Positions 6,065 through 7,275 of a stretch of DNA of 7,275 bases are shown here, in pieces (positions within the stretch are counted from its first letter, which is position 1; every line of letters starts with the position of its first letter). A program made the translations under genes and the position numbers. The notes beneath the pieces are model-generated. The model worked only from the letters and a program-made list of their open reading frames with translations. It made no database searches and was not told the DNA's origin. The stretch comes from Bacteroidota bacterium (GTDB lineage: Bacteria > Bacteroidota > Bacteroidia > Chitinophagales > UBA2359), in the NCBI GenBank assembly GCA_020629895.1, contig JAHDCM010000191.1, positions 1 to 7,275 of the forward strand, written 5' to 3'.

Positions 6065-6904
6065 CTACTTAGCTCCTAAGACACTAGGCTGCTTGCCTTC
6101 CATCTGCTTTTTCTGGAATTGGTGTTTTTGTCTTTTGACTTCAACACGGATAAATTGACGCATTTTAAACCGAATCTGTTTCTTTACAATATTACAAACA
6201 GTACGAATAATGTTAGAAAAAGAAGCAGGAATAATAATAGGCATTCCCTCTCCACGTTCAAAATCAATATCCTGACTTAAATAATACTGAATATTTGCTT
6301 TATCTGATTGTTTCATTTTTTGCCATTGTTGTGTACTAACCTTTAAAGAAGGCCCACCCACAAATTTAACCGTTTCGTCACTACCTACTAATTCTTTATG
6401 AAATAGCTCCGAATATTTTTCTAATACAGGCATTAACTCCTTCGGAATAGGATGATTGATACGTGGGTAAAAATGTGCAACTATATCGGCAACAGCATGA
6501 TAAGAAACAGGATTGATAGAACTAGAAATCCAATATACATTGCCTTTGCTGGCTAGAAAAGTGAAATCTTTGAAAAATTGAAGCATGGCTCTCAAAATCA
6601 AGCCTTTTCCTCGGAAGGCAGGAGCAATACTAATAGAGGTATTGAAAAAGGTGGTTGCTTGTCCTTCTAAATCGAAGGTGTAATATTCGATGGTGAAAAA
6701 GCTGGCAATTTTTCCGCAACTACTTTCAATGACATAGTAGGCGCGTTCTAAGGCAGAAGTGCCAAATGAGAATTTATAAAACCCTTCTTTATCTGCATTG
6801 GCAATAGAGTGGCGACAGACTTCATATAGGCGGTCTATCCAGCATGCTTGTTCTTGTGAGCTTAGATGGAAGAAATCTAATTGTTTAACAGTATATTTTG
6901 ACAT
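6065..6904 (-). CDS. GNAT-type N-acyltransferase with basic C-terminal tail
   Basis: This 279-residue protein probably transfers an acyl group from a CoA or carrier-protein thioester to an amine; the substrate is unknown. The acyl-donor loop is visible as FRGKG (97-101) after the beta strand FFNTSISIAPA (86-96), followed by the helix LILRAMLQFF. The next strand and Asn, VYWISSSINPVSYHAV (123-138), match the later part of the fold. Residues 42-80 form the preceding strands. After the core, a further region (about 150-235) is followed by a strongly basic helix (241-266, eleven Lys/Arg and few acids), which could bind membrane or nucleic acid. There is no signal peptide. It is longer than minimal GNATs of about 150-180 residues. 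It converges on the 4271-5614 gene and has a structured leader directly before its start codon. A ceramide-type N-acylation role next to spt is only conjecture. Confidence 0.82.
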   Translation of the reverse strand: MSKYTVKQLDFFHLSSQEQACWIDRLYEVCRHSIANADKEGFYKFSFGTSALERAYYVIESSCGKIASFFTIEYYTFDLEGQATTFFNTSISIAPAFRGKGLILRAMLQFFKDFTFLASKGNVYWISSSINPVSYHAVADIVAHFYPRINHPIPKELMPVLEKYSELFHKELVGSDETVKFVGGPSLKVSTQQWQKMKQSDKANIQYYLSQDIDFERGEGMPIIIPASFSNIIRTVCNIVKKQIRFKMRQFIRVEVKRQKHQFQKKQMEGKQPSVLGAK

Positions 6905-6910
6905 TTTTAA

Positions 6911-7001
6911 TGTGTTCTGCGTAAGGAAAATATCGTAAGACTCTTAAAAAAGAGTTGATTTATAAAAAGTATAAACGCAAACCCGCGTTTATCAGAACAC
7001 A
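6911..7001 (-). promoter_or_regulatory. structured mRNA leader (three-way junction) of the GNAT gene
   Basis: A 9-bp outer stem, TGTGTTCTG (6911-6919) with CAGAACACA (6993-7001), encloses two perfect hairpins. ATAAACGC/GCGTTTAT (6971-6978 with 6985-6992) is 8 bp and abuts the outer stem. ACTCTT/AAGAGT (6940-6945 with 6950-6955) is 6 bp with a four-base loop. In the minus-strand transcript the structure ends six bases before the AUG. I do not recognise it as a known riboswitch. It could control translation initiation or mRNA stability. Confidence 0.55.
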
Positions 7002-7005
7002 CGGG

Positions 7006-7013
7006 CAAATATA
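7006..7013 (-). promoter_or_regulatory. candidate -7 box for the minus-strand GNAT gene
   Basis: The minus strand reads TATATTTG, an exact fit to TAnnTTTG. Transcription would begin near 7000, right at the first base of the leader's outer stem. No clear TTG -33 box lies at the usual distance, so the assignment rests on the -7 box and on its position. Confidence 0.4.
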
Positions 7014-7275
7014 GAAGAAAAGTTGAAAGTTGTGAAATGTTGAATGTGTTATTTTTTTACGAAAGCTAAAAAAATAATGAGTAAAAGATATTTTTATATG
7101 TTTTAAATTACATTGCATTTTTGTGTTTAATTAGGTGGTAGAAATTATTTAAAGACATACTACAATATTACAGGTATTTGAGATAGGGAACTACTACAAA
7201 AAAAGGAGATTTCCGTTGAGTATAGCGGGAGGAAGAGAGAAAATAAAGGATCAGGAGTGTGCTGAAATATCTTAT
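7014..7275. other. AT-rich spacer without an identified gene
   Basis: Together with 6905-7013 this makes a 371-base stretch without a gene up to the right edge. Beyond the leader and -7 box of the minus-strand gene I find no open frame with family features, no tRNA and no strong hairpin. A GGAG-TTG combination at 7205-7218 opens a frame of 20 codons to the edge, too short to judge. Confidence 0.5.

Noticed and set aside
5964..6158. 64-codon plus-strand open frame
   Set aside because: Its second half is antisense to the end of the minus-strand GNAT gene, the cysteine/tryptophan-rich product looks random, and no initiation signal is evident.
7205..7275. GGAG followed by TTG 7216 with an open frame to the right edge
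   Set aside because: Only 20 codons are visible, the start is non-ATG, and Shine-Dalgarno use is not typical of this group.

Overview
The window reads as chromosomal DNA of a member of the Bacteroidota, probably of the Cytophagales/Cytophagia type. The grounds are AT-rich sequence, no clear Shine-Dalgarno sites before the genes, -7 promoter boxes of the Bacteroidota form TAnnTTTG, a serine palmitoyltransferase closely resembling the Sphingobacterium enzyme, and intergenic palindromic repeats of kinds I associate with this phylum. The genus cannot be fixed from the sequence.

Layout: (1) 1-85, possible tail of an upstream gene, overlapping the next start as ATGA. (2) 82-387, single-domain rhodanese. 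(3) 388-538, a spacer with an inverted repeat of AGGAGTCAGG-like units. (4) 539-2467, a seven-heme c-type cytochrome with a C-terminal TPR array, predicted to be exported. (5) 2468-2960, a long spacer with a 187-bp inverted-repeat element (2520-2706), then a promoter region with eight TTGA tetramers spaced close to the DNA helical repeat. (6) 2961-4172, serine palmitoyltransferase, closed by a strong hairpin terminator at 4197-4237. (7) 4271-5614, an unrecognised soluble protein with features suggesting GNAT folds. (8) 5615-6064, a spacer holding a terminator and a roughly 245-bp nested palindromic, multi-stem element (5658-5902). (9) 6065-6904 on the minus strand, a GNAT-type acyltransferase whose start codon sits just after a 91-nt leader that folds into a three-way junction, with a TATATTTG box at its upstream edge. 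(10) 7002-7275, the rest of the right-hand spacer, with no convincing gene.

The best-supported pathway is sphingolipid synthesis: the enzyme at 2961-4172 makes 3-ketosphinganine from serine and an acyl-CoA or acyl-ACP. Two GNAT-like proteins follow it, one in the same direction and one convergent. A link between them and N-acylation of the sphingoid base is a hypothesis from gene position only. The rhodanese and the multiheme cytochrome show no evident functional tie to the lipid gene. The most unusual material is non-coding: the structured leader of the minus-strand gene, the nested element at 5658-5902, the inverted-repeat element at 2520-2706 and the phased TTGA array before spt.
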